DNA of 64,000 bases. Source: Homalodisca vitripennis. Lineage: Eukaryota; Arthropoda; Insecta; Hemiptera; Cicadellidae. Of the stretch, positions 1 to 12,849 are shown piece by piece (position 1 is the stretch's first letter; each line of letters begins with the position of its first letter). The DNA lies in assembly GCF_021130785.1 (NCBI RefSeq), contig NC_060215.1, forward strand, positions 117,452,501-117,516,500, in the 5' to 3' direction. Under the pieces are notes generated by a model. That model was given only the letters and a program-made list of their open reading frames with translations, was not told the origin of the DNA and searched no databases. A program made the position numbers and the translations under genes.

Positions 1-859
1 TTAGTTCCTTGGTCCCACTTTTAAGGATGAGTGATATATTTATACATGTTTTGAACAAACTAGTTAATTTTTTAGGTTTACTGATTTCAAAATCCTGAAA
101 AATGTACAGGAACTTTAAACTATGAACAAATAACACTTGAATGCTAATTTTTCATTTAATCATATTAATGTGAAAACTCTGTCATTTCCTGCTCAAAAAT
201 CAATTTACTTGTGAATTCCAATACGTTTTGCATTTCATAATGTATTTTATGATATAACGATTTTGATTACTGATGTTAACCTTGGAGCTGGCATTAAATT
301 TAAAGAATCAAGAACTTTTTTGTATTTAAAATACAATTAATTATGTAACTGACTTGCATATTCTTGCTTTACATACCAATACTAATAGGTTATTGACCTA
401 AATTGTTATATTTAAAATTATCAAATGTGTGGTAAATTGAAAGGCAAATATTTAACAGTAAATTAATAGTAACAAATAAATGAATGAAGAAAAATGCCTT
501 TATTAAAGAGGCGGTGTTAGGGCTACGAAGCTCTCTCTACCACTCAACCTCATAAACTATAATAATATAAAAGTAATAATATTAAAATAAATCCATATTT
601 CAAATTAATCAATTTACATTTAATATATAACTACTTATAACTTTATAACTCCTCTAGGAATGCAGATTGTGATTAGCATTAGCATGTCTAGCATCTAGAT
701 GAGGATAGTCCTAAATGGATATATTTTGGGGTTAACAGGTGTTTAGGTCCTTACAAGAATAGCATTAGGTACTCAGACTATTATGAGAACACAATGCAAT
801 AAAAGAATCTGACTACAACCATCATCTGGCATATCAGCTTGCCACTAATAAAATGTTAA
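1..859. other. AT-rich stretch without a recognised gene
   Basis: I see no coding exon here. Around 495-545 the reverse strand resembles the 3' tail of a decayed LINE (a short GC-richer block next to a degenerate AATAAA-like run), but it is too short to assign. Confidence 0.3.
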
Positions 860-1140
860 ACGGTCGAAGTGAATTTGATCAAAGTGCATATCAGCTATGG
901 AAGTGTTCGATCCATAATGACTGATCGACTCGGTTTCAGAAAAATTAGTGCTCAATGGATTTGTAAGTTGTTGACTAAAAACAAAAAACAGGTCATGTCG
1001 GAGATTTCTGGAAGGCTTCTATTAATATTAATTTTAACAAGAAGGGGAGGAGTTTTTAAAGCTCTTCATTACATGTGATGAGATGTGGATACATCACTAC
1101 ACCTCTGAATCAGAAATGGCAAATAAGGAGTAGCAGAGAA
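860..1140 (+). pseudogene. Mariner transposase fragment (decayed)
   Basis: Broken reading frames on the + strand resemble the middle of a DD34D-type mariner transposase. A stretch reading ISYGSVRSIM...LGFRKISAQWI matches the usual helix-turn-helix linker region, and about 120 bp further a frame-shifted block reads CDEMWIHHYT, the neighbourhood of the first catalytic aspartate. Frameshifts and a stop separate the two parts, and there is no start codon or terminal repeat. Mariner transposases normally cut and paste DNA at TA sites; this copy cannot. The assignment rests on motif recognition only. Confidence 0.55.
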
Positions 1141-1154
1141 AGGATAAAAGCTGT

Positions 1155-1155
1155 G

Positions 1156-1191
<36 letters not shown>

Positions 1192-1192
1192 G

Positions 1193-1239
<47 letters not shown>

Positions 1240-1240
1240 G

Positions 1241-1266
<26 letters not shown>
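1155..1266. repeat. Compound (AT)n/(AC)n microsatellite
   Basis: Two alternating blocks of AT and AC dinucleotides, ending at the TA that borders the mariner-like element at 1268. The in-frame 'protein' across it is a translation artefact. Confidence 0.9.
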
Positions 1267-1267
<1 letters not shown>

Positions 1268-1271
<4 letters not shown>

Positions 1272-3718
1272 GTGAGTTAGAAATATGGTAAAATATTTTA
1301 AGACGTGATTGTAGAGCTAAAAATAGGAAAAAATTTTATATAAAGGTAGGTCCGGAAACGCTCCATTACTGAGTAATGGCTGGCAAAAGATTTTGCTTTG
1401 TTTTCAGTTCACCTGGTGAAATTAAGTGATTCTGAAAGGTTTTGTTCTTACTTTTTAACTCAAATAAGATGGATGTATAAAGAAAATCACCTGAAAAAAT
1501 CAAATAAAACCACTCTAGAGGTTGTAGTGTGACCAGTTTTGAGAACAAGTATGAAATTTGCCAAAAATCTAATAACAAAAATACCGCCTTAAATGTTTGA
1601 TGTTGAATAACATTGTTAAATGACCAATAAACAAATTGTTTTTCCTAATACAGATTGTAGAGAATTTAATTCTGAAAACAACCGTGATAAACAAAGTTAA
1701 CTAAATGTGTAAAAAAGTTATGATATTGACTCCTAACGTATCACACTACACAGCAAACTCTTGCTGTTTTATAATAAGGAATGAGTAAATGATTGGTAAC
1801 AGCTGGTGAAAAATAAATATTTTTTATTCAAAATTGTATTTTTAAATACAATAAACATCTACAATCGCTTTTAGTCTCACCGGAAGATTAAAAAAGATGC
1901 TCTAAATGACCTCCATTGTTCAAAATGCACGTGTTCAGGCGTCTTCTCATCAAGTTTCGGACCCATTCAAAAACTCCAGGTGTCTGCTTAATGGTTTCTA
2001 TTCCATTAGAAATGTTTAATCAGAGTTCTTCAATGGTATCTATTGGGGAAAAGTAAACTAATGTTTTTAAATGTCCCCAAAGGTAAAAAAGTCCAAAGGA
2101 TTTAAGTCCGGTGATCTTACTGGCCATGAAACTGGTCCACCTCGGCCTATCGATTGATTTGTGAAACTCTCATTTAGGTGTCCACGAACAGCCAGAGAGT
2201 AGTGCGCAGGTGCCCCGTCATGCATAAACCACATGTTTTGGCGTAAAATGCAGAGGTACATCATCAAGCAGGTTAGGTAGCTCAAGTACACCACGCCATT
2301 AAGCCTGGGAGGAAGCACGAATATGATCTGCTAAGATTCCATCCCAAACATTTACTGAAAACTGATGTTGTGGGCGATTAGGTTTGATAGCATGAGGATT
2401 TCTGTCTGCCCAAATGTGGTTGTTATGGAAGTTAATGATAGCTGTTCTTGTAAAGTGAGCCTCATTGGTAAAAAAAATTGTATTCAAAAAGTTTGGATCA
2501 GCACATTTTAACAGAAGCCATCGACAAAAACAACATGGGGAGCGTAGTCTTGTGGCAAAAGAGTTGCTGGAACATGGAGTTGCTTGGACATGCTGGAGTG
2601 GTATGGGTGTAACTGGTACTCGTGTAATATTCTCGAATACTAGATTGGCTGACATTGAACTGTAGTGACAATTCTCCTGCTCTTTTCAGGATAATCAGAA
2701 ATTTTATTAAGAACCAAATCTTCTAATTCAACAGTCCTACATGATCGGGCGATGCCTGCATTACTATGCTCCGAAGACTTCAAAGAACCTGTTTCAAATA
2801 GGCGTTGATGAATAGTGGCAAAAGTCTTGCGCTTTGACACCTGCGGTTAGGAAAGTTCTTTTGCTAGACAGACGTCTTGCTGAAGTACTATTGCAGCGTA
2901 CCAAACCATACATTAAAATGCATGTCTGCTAAATCAGAGTTTGAATACACATGAATATTACCTTCCATTTTTAATAAATGAAACACACAACACAAAATCA
3001 CTAATAAAATGGATGGAAATAACTAGTTAAAATACTTAACAAAAGCACATAGTATCTTTACAGTTTGTTGTTTTGTTCAACAATGAGGTGACATATGTCA
3101 TCTAATAATAAATGCCCAGTTGATTATTTATTATTTAAAAATGTTTAAACAGTTGTTGTTTAAATAGTTAATTATTACCAGCTGTTACCAATCAGATACT
3201 CATTCCTTATTATAAAACAGCAAAAAATTGCTGTGTAGTGTAATACGTGAGGAGTCAGTTTCATAACTTTTTTACACATTTAGTTAACTTTTTTTATTAC
3301 GGTTGTTTTCAGAATTAAATTCTCTACAATCTGTATTAGGAAAAACAATTTGTTTATTGGACATTTAACAATGTTATTCAACATCAAACATTTAAGACGG
3401 TATTTTTGTTATTAGATTTTTGGCAAATTTCATACTTTTTCTCAAAAACTGATCACTCTACAACCTCTAGAGTGGTTTTATTTGATTTTTCAGGTGATTT
3501 TCCTTATATATCCATCTTATTCGAGTTAAAAAGTAAGAACAAAACCTTTCAGAATCACTTAATTTCATCAGGTGAACTGAAAACAAAGCAAAATCTTTCG
3601 CCAGCCCATTACTTAGTAATGGAGCGTTTCCGGACCTACCTTTATATAACATTTTTTTCTTATTTTTAGCTCTAGAATTACGTCTTAAAATATTTTACCA
3701 TATTTCTGACTCACCCTG
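1268..3718. mobile_element. DD41D mariner-like element with about 540-bp terminal inverted repeats
   Basis: The ends are near-identical inverted copies starting CAGRGTGAGTYAGAAATATG and flanked by TA on both sides, the target duplication of Tc1/mariner elements. The arms stay alignable for about 540 bp (1268 to about 1812 and about 3178 to 3718), far longer than the roughly 30-bp ends of ordinary mariners. The interior carries one decayed transposase on the - strand. The arms differ by scattered substitutions, so the element is not a fresh insertion. Confidence 0.85.
2067..2925 (-). pseudogene. DD41D-type Tc1/mariner transposase, inactivated
   Basis: Read on the - strand, the pieces run in order: an N-terminal block resembling the helix-turn-helix of this family (KRKTFATIHQRLFETGS), a block with FFTNEAHFT around the first catalytic position, then FMHDGAPAH and SPDLNPLDFF around the second and third. 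Exactly 41 residues lie between the second and third acidic residues (the D of HDGA and the D of LDFF). The first catalytic aspartate is replaced by asparagine (AAT for GAT), and several frameshifts and stops interrupt the frame. The C-terminus after LDFF is lost. The protein would have bound the long terminal repeats around it; it cannot be made now. Confidence 0.8.
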
Positions 3719-3721
3719 TAT

Positions 3722-6330
3722 ATACATGGTAAAACACTCCATTTTTCCCTATCTTCAATAAAGACTAGATATGGTTTTTTTAAGTAGTATTTCTTAACCC
3801 TACTTTCTGATATGTAGGTTATCATTTCAGCTTCAGAAAATTCTTGAGTTATTTCCATGTGCCCTTCTGAGGAGATAGGCTTAGTCACCTCTTTACTCAG
3901 AAGCTTCATTGCACTTAACGCCTTCTTCATCTCCTGTTCCAGAGGAATGTAGCCGTTTCAAGTGCCAGAGTTGGGCAGGAGCTCATTACCCCTGTGATGC
4001 TTACCGGTACGCAATCTCACCTTTGAAGACTCTGTAGCCTTTTTGCAGCTGTTTTTGTTCTACTTTCGGCCACCACACTATAGCAGCATATGTGACCATT
4101 GGCTTTATTATGGCTTCGTAAACCGAATAATCCATTTTTTGTTTCAGTCCCAAGAGTCTTTTACAAGCCCCAAGGGCTTTTGTTGCTTTGGATAATATGT
4201 TTTTGATATGTGAGTTCCAAATTAGCTTTTCATCTAGAACTACTCTTAGATACTTGACTACCTCGGAATTTTAGTCTAATACCTTCCAGAACAGGTTGTA
4301 CAAGCGGAAACTTCCTTTTCCGGGAAAAAGTTATCATACTTCTTTTTTATGGATTAATTTATAGACCTTTACCATAACACCAGTTGCTTATAAAGTTTAG
4401 GGCTTCTTGGGTGATGCGTGTCTTTATTTCTTCCCTTGAGCATGAACACTAGGTCGTCAGCATAGCACTGTAGACTTATTCTCCCCTTCTTCTGCTTTTA
4501 TTAAAAGGTTGTCGACCACTATTGTCTACGAAAGGGGAAATAGAACCCTTCCCTGTGGGCATCCATTCTGGGCAGTGATTGTGGCCGATTCATCCCTGAA
4601 TTTTGCTGTTACTTGTCGGCTTTTTAGAACGGCTACTGTCCACTTGACAGCATGTGGAGGAACAAGCAAACCGTTCCAGTGGCCTCTCCATAGATTGATA
4701 TACTGCTTGGTCGAAAGCTTCTTCAATATATATAAGGACACTGACTATAACTTACTTTTCTTTGATGGTGTCCTCAACCACTTCCACTAACCTGTGGAAA
4801 GCGGTGGTAGTTAACTTACCTCCAACACGTGCATGTTGGACAGAGTGTGTGTACATAAGGTTTCGTCCCCTAATATGTCTATTTATTATTTTCATAGTTT
4901 TCACCATGAAGGAAGTTAGGATAATAGATCTGTATGAATTAGGTTGAGACGAATCTCTATCCTTTTCCGCAAAAACACAACAAGTGCCGTCCTCTAGTTC
5001 TTTGGACTGTATCCTAGAGCAGAGCGGCTTCTAAACAGGATAGTAAGACCAATTTAAGAGAATGTCCAGCCCCTCAAGAGAAAGACTCAATCCGGCTCAA
5101 GAGATTTAAAGGGCTTGAAGGATGTTATTGCCCATTTAATCCCTTCTGATGTAAAGATTCTTTCTGGTTGTTGTCTAGATTTTGAAACCTCATAACCCCC
5201 TCTCCCCCGCCAGAGAATAACAATCCTCATTTTAAATCGAGAATCCACCCGGAAAGTGCATCTCCAAGAACAATTCTAAAGTCTCCTTCTTATTCATCAT
5301 AAGGCTGTCATCAGTCTTTATTAAATCCTAAAGAGTTAGAGTAATGAGTTTGGAAAGTTTTATGAATCCTGGCAGCCTCTGGTAGGCTGTTTATATTTTT
5401 ACAAAAGTGTTTCCAGGTTCTTCTTTTATTTTTCCAAATTTATTTCTTGTATTCGTTTAGGGTGTCTTGGTATAGCAACCAATCATCAGTCCTTTTTGCC
5501 CATTTAAGAAGTTTTCTAGTTTTGTTTATAGCCTCCTTGTCCACCAAGGCAGGTCGTTTTTAGCCTGTTGTTTCTGAGGGGGCAGTTTTTCTCATAGGCC
5601 TTTATGATGGCCTTTTTGTACCAATTGACCTAATCTTTTTAATTCAAACTCATTTTTCTGACAGGATTCTATTTCCTCCAACTCTTCTGCTAGGGACACT
5701 CTGAATATCCTCCAGTTGGTAGATTTAGGAACCCTGCGGGTCATATTCGTCTACTCCTAGGTTGAATATAATGAGACAATGGTCTGAAAGTGAGACCTCC
5801 TGTGAGACATGCCACCTCGCTATGTTAACGGCTTTAGATAAGGTAATATCCAAAACCTCTTTTCTTACTCTAGTAAAAAAGTGTTCTAGAACCATATCAT
5901 TACTGAAAATACATTGCAAGAGTTCTAAGGTTAATATTGGCGCTGTTCCAGTAGATGTGGTAAGCGTTGCAGTCGCAGTAGCATTTGTATATCCACTGGT
6001 GGACAGTGTGTTTAAGTATGAAGTAAATATGTTGAGGCAAAAATTACATCTTTTCTCCATAAATTTTGAGAGTAAAACACACGCTCTTGGATTTTCATTT
6101 GATTGATCATATATAATATTACCAACCTGAGTTGTTAGGCCCCTGGTGTAACCTTTCTTGATCCAAGGTTCCTGGATTAGGGAAATATTCAGGCCTATTA
6201 TGAAAAACCTCCTTCTAAGTTGCGCCAACAGCGTGATTGAAGTTTATCAGAATGAGGTGTATTACTACACCTTCCCCAGGTAGTCATCCCCTGTCCATCT
6301 TAAGCATCTAAATTACTCAAATGTGGGTTT
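3722..6330 (-). mobile_element. Decayed LINE, R1/LOA-like, endonuclease and reverse transcriptase
   Basis: On the - strand from high to low coordinates I read an apurinic-type endonuclease (about 6228-5725, with SLIQEPWIKKGY, NPRACVLLSK and the closing SDHCLIIF), then reverse transcriptase motifs: a GCPQG block at about 4564-4541, CYADDLVFM at 4470-4441, and the thumb region with IIKPMVTYAAIVWWPK at about 4120-4060, followed by SITGVMSSCPTLALE. Such LINEs copy their RNA into DNA at a nicked target. Many frameshifts and stops make it dead. R1/LOA-like is my judgement from the wording of the motifs. The left edge abuts the mariner-like element at 3718. Confidence 0.75.
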
Positions 6331-7690
6331 TATCTAAGTTACTAAATAACTTTCAGGAATGAAACTGCCAAACCCCTATAAGAGAACAAAATATAACAAG
6401 AAACACCTAAAACGTCAAACCAATCCTAAACCCACAAATTATAAATCGATCAGGCTATCAGTTCTTGTTGAAAATAATTCCAGGGCTAAGAGTTGAATAT
6501 AAATAAACTTGAAATGCATTTATTAACAATAAAAGATCGGGCAAAATAATTTAATTACATTATAAAGAAACATTTTGAATAGGATTAACTTCTGGTCTTC
6601 AAATTCTTCTAAATGTACTTGAACATCCCAAAGAGCTGGAAGGACTAGAGCTTCACACATTTATGGAGGTCTGGTAAGCTGCAGTAGCACGTAATACTCC
6701 ACAGCTGACAAATGATATTCCTTTTCTGGTACTGAATTATATATGTTAAGTGAGAGAAGAGATTGCAGTAACATTAAAAAAATGGAGATCCTGATTCGGA
6801 CGACCAAATTGTTATGTTCACACAAAGAGCTACAAATAAAATTAATAAAAAAATTACATCCGGAGATGGAAGGACGGGTACAAAAGGTACATTTGGGAAT
6901 AGATGTCAACTTACCGATTTTAATCTTGGTTATTGCCTCGCTTCATCCGAGGAGGGGGAATTCCAGATCGTCCAGGGCTGCAGTAGGATCCACTGAAGAA
7001 CGGATCACTTTCACTGAAAATCGTTACTGGCATCGGGGTAGGAACAAGTTTAGAGAGGAATCGTCGCGAGAACAAAGGGGTAAGCGACCGCGACCTGACC
7101 ATGTCACCTCCGAAGCTGCACTGCGAATGAGTACGAAAGAATAAGGCATCAAGACCCAAGACGGCATTACTCTGCTCAAGAGAGAGAGAGAGAGCAAAAG
7201 CGGCGAGATCCGATACAAGACTACAACAAGAACAAGTTACGAGACTTTTGAGTGACCCCGACCGGACCTTATCTCCAGAATAACTTCTAAGGTACGACCT
7301 ACTGTTTTGGGACGCTCCTGGACGGCGGATAGACAGACAAACAGATGTCCACCAATGAGATACGGCCCTTAAATCAAACTATAGGTACAACGGTCACTTG
7401 GATAAGCTCACCAGTATTGATTTTGTCATAGGAATACTCTAAAACTATTTCCACTGCTGTCAACGTGTCTTCTATTAAATATTAAATACCAAAACTTCTC
7501 TATTGGATATATTACAAATATTATACACCAATCGCCTTTAACTCACGTAGGAGTTCAACAAAACAAACTTAAGAGCCACTTAAAACAAGTCTAAAACGAG
7601 AAAGGACCGTAGAACAGGTTAGTTCAGAAGTGGAAACACCTGGACCGCAGGGCTGGCCAGGGTCCCGCCTGGAGTAGGTACGGCCAATGA
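6331..7690. other. Unassigned region, partly GC-richer
   Basis: There are several open but unrecognisable frames on both strands between 6740 and 7220. The 7000-7420 part is GC-richer than its surroundings and includes a short GA run at about 7182-7195. It could be non-coding DNA of an LTR retrotransposon related to the integrase scrap at 8.8 kb, but I see no primer-binding site, gag or paired LTR. Confidence 0.25.
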
Positions 7691-7698
7691 ATACAAAC

Positions 7699-8258
<560 letters not shown>

Positions 8259-8777
8259 GGCACTGGAGGTGCGGGCTCCAGTATTGAGGGGAGGGGTGGT
8301 CGGCTCTCGTGGCGCAGTGCTCTGGCACAGCTGAACTGGTGTGTGCTCATGTGCTTGTGCTACACTGTTCACCACATCACTCTTGAGGTGGCGGGGGGGG
8401 GGGAGTTCGTAACGAAGAAAGGGTTACATAGTCACACCACATAGACAGAGAGTCGACGGTAAAATGTTTACCTAACTGTTCAGCGCAATAGCTAACCAGC
8501 TCGACTAAGAGGTGCTCGGCACACAATTCTAGTCTGGTAGTGTAACACACTTAAAAGGGGCAACACGAGTTTTTTACATAATTTAGTTCACGCGCAATTC
8601 ACCTTCACTGTTTGCGCACTGCAAGAATACTACAACCGCGTAACCACTTTCTGACGCGTCAGAGAACCCACGTATTTCGTAGTTTATTGGTTCATTCAAC
8701 TGTAGAGGACGTGGTATAGGGAGATGTCAGTCACACACCTTGTTGACACAAAATAATTCCACTGTTGGGCGAGTTCA

Positions 8778-9050
8778 GTGGGGAATATGGGGAATTTCCC
8801 TTTCCGCAAAATAACCTCAGGTAATGTGGTGAAGGTATTACTAGAGAATATATTTAAACCGCTCGGTTTATATGAGAGTATTGTAAGTGATAACGCTACC
8901 TATTTCACATGGAAACAGTTAACATGGAGTTGTTTCTTTGAAGAATACACTCACGAAATAAACTCCGCTACTATTTTGCTGTTAATAAGTACAGTACGAA
9001 GTACTCTTATATTAAAGACTGCTTCCACAAAAACTAATAATGTGCCATAA
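8778..9050 (+). pseudogene. LTR-retrotransposon integrase fragment
   Basis: The frame reads FPFRKITSGNVVKVLLE followed by an interval containing GLYESIVSDNATYF. This is the integrase core layout: the conserved 'xSDNxxxF' block that holds the second catalytic aspartate of the DDE triad, preceded by a variable helix region. Only this central piece is recognisable, and the downstream part degrades. A G-run at about 8393-8402 followed by a GTAACG-like string could be a remnant polypurine tract and LTR edge, but it is upstream of the fragment and I cannot pair any LTR. Gypsy versus BEL/Pao cannot be decided. Confidence 0.6.
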
Positions 9051-9200
9051 CAGCCAATTATTCTATGTTATGGAGTTAGAGAAAAACTTCCATGCCGTCA
9101 TCAAGGCGTTGTTTGAGTAATTTATTGAGTATATTGTAGAGTGATATAAATAATATGCATTGTTGCTAGCTCTAATACATGGTCACATTGATTAAAGAAA

Positions 9201-9264
9201 GGATTTTTCGGACATTTGCCATTGTTCAGTGATCACTGAACAATGGCAAATGTCCGAAAAATCC
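9201..9264. repeat. Perfect 64-bp palindrome
   Basis: Two 32-bp arms with no spacer, centred on TGATCA and perfectly complementary. The right arm continues into a repeat also present near 62826 and, inverted, near 56630, while the left arm is its inverted duplicate. It looks like a head-to-head junction made at the edge of that repeat. Confidence 0.95.
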
Positions 9265-9312
9265 TGTTCCCTTCCATCGTCAAAAACAAACTTCGAACAA
9301 AAAATTAAAAAC
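9231..9312 (+). repeat. Partial copy of dispersed repeat A
   Basis: Matches the 62826-62905 region (and, inverted, 56630-56560) through the CACTGAACRATGGCAAAT block, a CTGTT...TTCCATCGTC block and AAACAAACTT. It lacks a few bases in the middle relative to the other copies. Function unknown. Confidence 0.6.
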
Positions 9313-10379
9313 AGCTTAAGTCAGCTTACTTGGCTAAAGTAATAAATAATTCAAATGCGATTATATGTAAATAAATAAAAATAAAATGTTATTTTCGTAG
9401 GTACGATCAGCTGAACCAGTGTGGCTATTTTTATTTTAAAACCTTGCAATTTCCTTTTAAGGGAGGAAAATGGAAAATATCTATACAGCCCAGAGTTTTC
9501 AATGAAACAGGAAATTGCAAGCATTTCGAGAGATTGTAGTGTACAATGGTAATGGCAATGTATAGTATTATCTGGCTCTTAGTATGTATTTATGTGCCAT
9601 TTAGTGTATTATGGATATTATTTAAACATTTTACAAGTTTAATGAGCAAAATTGTAAATATATGCACGTAAGGTACCCATAACTGGGATATCTAGGTATT
9701 GGGGCACGGTATGTTTACAGAAATTGAAGGAATATAGAAGCGCAGAGGGCCCGTAACTATTGTAAATAGAATCATTGGGCTGTCTTGAACATGAACACGG
9801 TCCAGGCGCTGAATAAGGACCGCCCTATTCTTAGGGGGTGCTTATTCAGGTCAAGGACATGGTCACTGCGCTGATTTAGCATCCCTTTCGTGATATCATA
9901 TTGACGTTACGAGCGAGGGGGTGCAATGTCCAGGGGTTGCTGAAATAGGCGCACCGGCGGGAGTGGACCTAGGAGCCGTAGAAGACGCCGAGTTCGCTGA
10001 ACGGGAAATCAGTAGTGGCGATGAGAGAAGACGCATGGTAACTGGGTGTTTGCGCTGTGTGTCTGGTGTGATATAGTCACTCTCGTCGTATTTGCATCAG
10101 TTCTTATTGATGCACCACAATTTTTACACAGACAGCGCCAGGACACCTCGTCGGTTTTTAAAGTTATGATTTGTTTGTATTTAAAATGATACAAAAACTA
10201 TATATGGTTTGCCAGTCTTTGTTTTTTATATTGTGAAAGACATTTTGGCATAAATAAATAATGTAATAATTAAAACACATTTTAACATTAACTATGGGAT
10301 AAATACAAAATTGTAAAATATCAAAAAAGATAAAAACTTTAATTTCAATAATATATTATGGTAACTTTGATAGTAAAAG
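9313..10379. other. No recognisable gene
   Basis: Mixed AT-rich and GC-richer sequence (9780-10160 is the richer part). Short frames only, and none carries a motif I know. Confidence 0.3.
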
Positions 10380-10600
10380 AACTGCATAAAAATACCTGGT
10401 GAACGGATCGAACTCGTGATCTCTAGTCCAAAATTTCAAGACGGATACATTTTTGGCATTCAATCTTTATTGCAATTAAATCAGGCTATTACCTTTAAAA
10501 AAATAAATGAATATAAAAATTCGATTGTTTGGTATTTGGTCTTCCGATCATATGATATTTTGGTTAGTAAACAAATGTTAATCACAAGGTAAACACAATA
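10380..10600 (-). repeat. tRNA-like SINE fragment, shares body with the copy at 33.4 kb
   Basis: On the - strand, 10437-10388 reads like the 3' half of a tRNA, with a B-box-like GAGTTCGATCC. The adjacent + strand block (ATTCAATCTTTATTG...AGGCTATTAC, from about 10459) and the GGTATTTGGTCTTCCGA block near 10532 both recur next to the tRNA-like unit at 33549. The two copies share the body, but their tRNA-like heads differ in sequence and orientation. Confidence 0.5.
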
Positions 10601-11274
10601 TTTCTGGCTATTGTGGGAAATGGCTCCTTCAGTAACGTGTTTTGACATTATCCATCACTGCAATGTAGGACATAAATTTGTAATAGAGCAAGAAAGTGTT
10701 TACATTCAGTTTTCATATTGACCTCAATTTTGAAATAAAAAAAAATATATTATATGTTTTAAATTTTATTTATGAACAGGTTTTAAAACACTTAAACTTG
10801 AGTTTTTCTATATATGCATAGACTATTTAGATTTAGTAACATACAACAGTGTGTAATTATTATTTACAATATACAAACTGCATTGTTAAAATACAATAAA
10901 TCTATGTTTTTTTTTTGGAAAGTTCTTTCCCTTTAGATCTCTTTTTAATTTTCATTTACTTATTTATATTTTTATCGAACCTGGTTATTACTTTAATAAG
11001 GTAATTTTGCTTGGCATCCTCTTTGCAGTTTTGCTCCGTTTTCCTAAAGCCTGTGTTCGGTCCTTAACACTGCGAGCCCTCCGTCTATGTACCGTCGTCC
11101 TCTGGCGGGTGTGATTAGGCACTGCGCCCGAAATACGCCCGCCGAGGTATCCGCAGGATTACCCAGGAAGGCGATTACATTATTAATACTGTACCACAAA
11201 GACAACCGTAAATACATTCTCAGGCAACACAATGTTACAGGAAACTTAACTAATACTCCCCGAGTCAAGTACTG

Positions 11275-11791
11275 ATTACGGTGTATTATGGCTTGATATA
11301 CCCTGCTCAAAGTTGCTCAACACAGACTACAGCTTCATGGCCATCTCCCATCTCAGATGGGTGTCAGATTTATTAATTGTTTACCAGAAAATATGAAATC
11401 TATCACAAATCAATGAAAATTCAAAAAGGCGTTGAAACAATATATACTCGTAATAGAAAACAAATTTTATTCCGTGGGCGAGTTCTTGGAACTCAGCAAC
11501 CAACGTTGTCAGAGCTGAAAGATGTGTGGGGAGCTGAAGAGTGTGCGACTGAGTTAATATGACAGATTGTATAATATGTGTATATGTGTAGTTATTTATT
11601 GGATGTATTTTTATTATTATTACTATTACTGTTACTTATTTTAAATGTTTATTTAATTTTAATTTTTAATGTTTTACTGTATACATGACGAAGCTTATTG
11701 GCTGAAAAATAGGATTAGTGGTGCATGTCATACAATTTTGTATAATTGTTAAATAATGAAAATAAAGAATTATTGAATTGAATTGAATTGA
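11275..11791 (+). mobile_element. LINE 3' end, copy A
   Basis: Contains the C-terminal end of a LINE ORF2 in broken frames (MGVRFINCLPENMKS, then FKKALKQYI and FYSVGEFLE) and finishes in a TTGAA-type short tandem tail at about 11763-11791. Only the last few hundred bases of the element are present, as in 5'-truncated LINE insertions. Confidence 0.6.
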
Positions 11792-12450
11792 ACCCTCATC
11801 TGGTCTATGGAGTGATCCTTTGGGGAGCTTGCGCAAACCCTCACTTCCATAGAGCATTCAGACTCCAAAAAAGCGATTCGAATCATCGCAAAAATAAAAT
11901 TCAGACAGTCGTGCAGGCAAGATTTCAAGAAATTGCAGCTGCTAACTCTGCCATGTCTCTATAGATTGGAAACAACTTTGTTTTATATGAATGAATGTGC
12001 CTTAACCAGAGGCCAAGACATACACATGTATGAGACTAGTGGCAGAGCAAACTACCGAACTGGTAGACACGGAACGGTGGTTTATGAACGCCTGTCCTCA
12101 CAAGCGGGTGTTCAATTCCTCAACAGACTGCCCAATTCAATCAAAGATGCTCCAACGCAAAAGGCGCTTAAGACTCGCCTAAAACGCTTCTTGGTGTCTC
12201 AGACATTTTATAATGCAGCTCAGTTTGGCTTTTAACTGGGAGGCCGCCTAATTAGAAGACTAACCCCGCTGTTCGAAGTGCGTTGTATTGGCGATGAATA
12301 AAAGAGGTGTGATTGTAACGATTGTATGTCTGTATGTGTATTATAGTTTGAATGACAGAAATGTTAGGATATCCTTATTAATTGACGTTTGCCATACGAT
12401 GTTATTAATTATTGTCTCAGCAATAAAGCAGATTTGATTTGATTTTATAC
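11792..12450 (+). mobile_element. LINE 3' end, copy B (Jockey/CR1-like)
   Basis: A second, better-kept LINE end. It starts abruptly with LVYGVILWGACA, passes through LQKKAIRIIA (one frameshift near 11870), then an intact run from 11933 ending in LPNSIKDAPTQKALKTRLKRF and a stop at 12235. The 3' part closes with AATAAAGCAG and a TTTGA-type tandem tail at about 12430-12447. This is the conserved C-terminal region after the reverse transcriptase of Jockey/CR1-like LINEs. It begins exactly where copy A's tail ends. Confidence 0.75.
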
Positions 12451-12849
12451 GCTGTCATTCAGTTTTTATTGCTTTTATCAACAGTACACAGGGTAACCAA
12501 CTCGAGGTGTCCACCATTGTGATATCAGTAAGTAACAATTTTACAGCAAACTCTAAATGAGGAACTTTACCTTAATTTTATGCTTATTAAAATTACGTAG
12601 CCTAGTGTTTTCAATATGGCGTTTTTTAATTTTGAATTTCTTAATGAACCCCATATTATTTTGTTGATTTTGGGTTTATCATGCAATTCTAAAACTTCTT
12701 TAGTCTTGGTGGTGTTTTGATATAGCCGTTTAGCCACTGGGAGCGCTGAAAGTTTCAGAAACTATTTCTTTGACAGTTATTAAAGAGACTTGTTTTACCA
12801 GTTGCAAACAAATGCATTTAAAGACAGAGTGCAATATTTTTTACTCTTT

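Noticed and set aside
1075..1275. Tyr-Ile/Thr-His repeat frame
   Set aside because: Translation of an AT/AC microsatellite.
6743..7144. 133-codon + strand gene
   Set aside because: No domain, no splice context, and the opposite strand is equally open; probably non-coding retroelement DNA.
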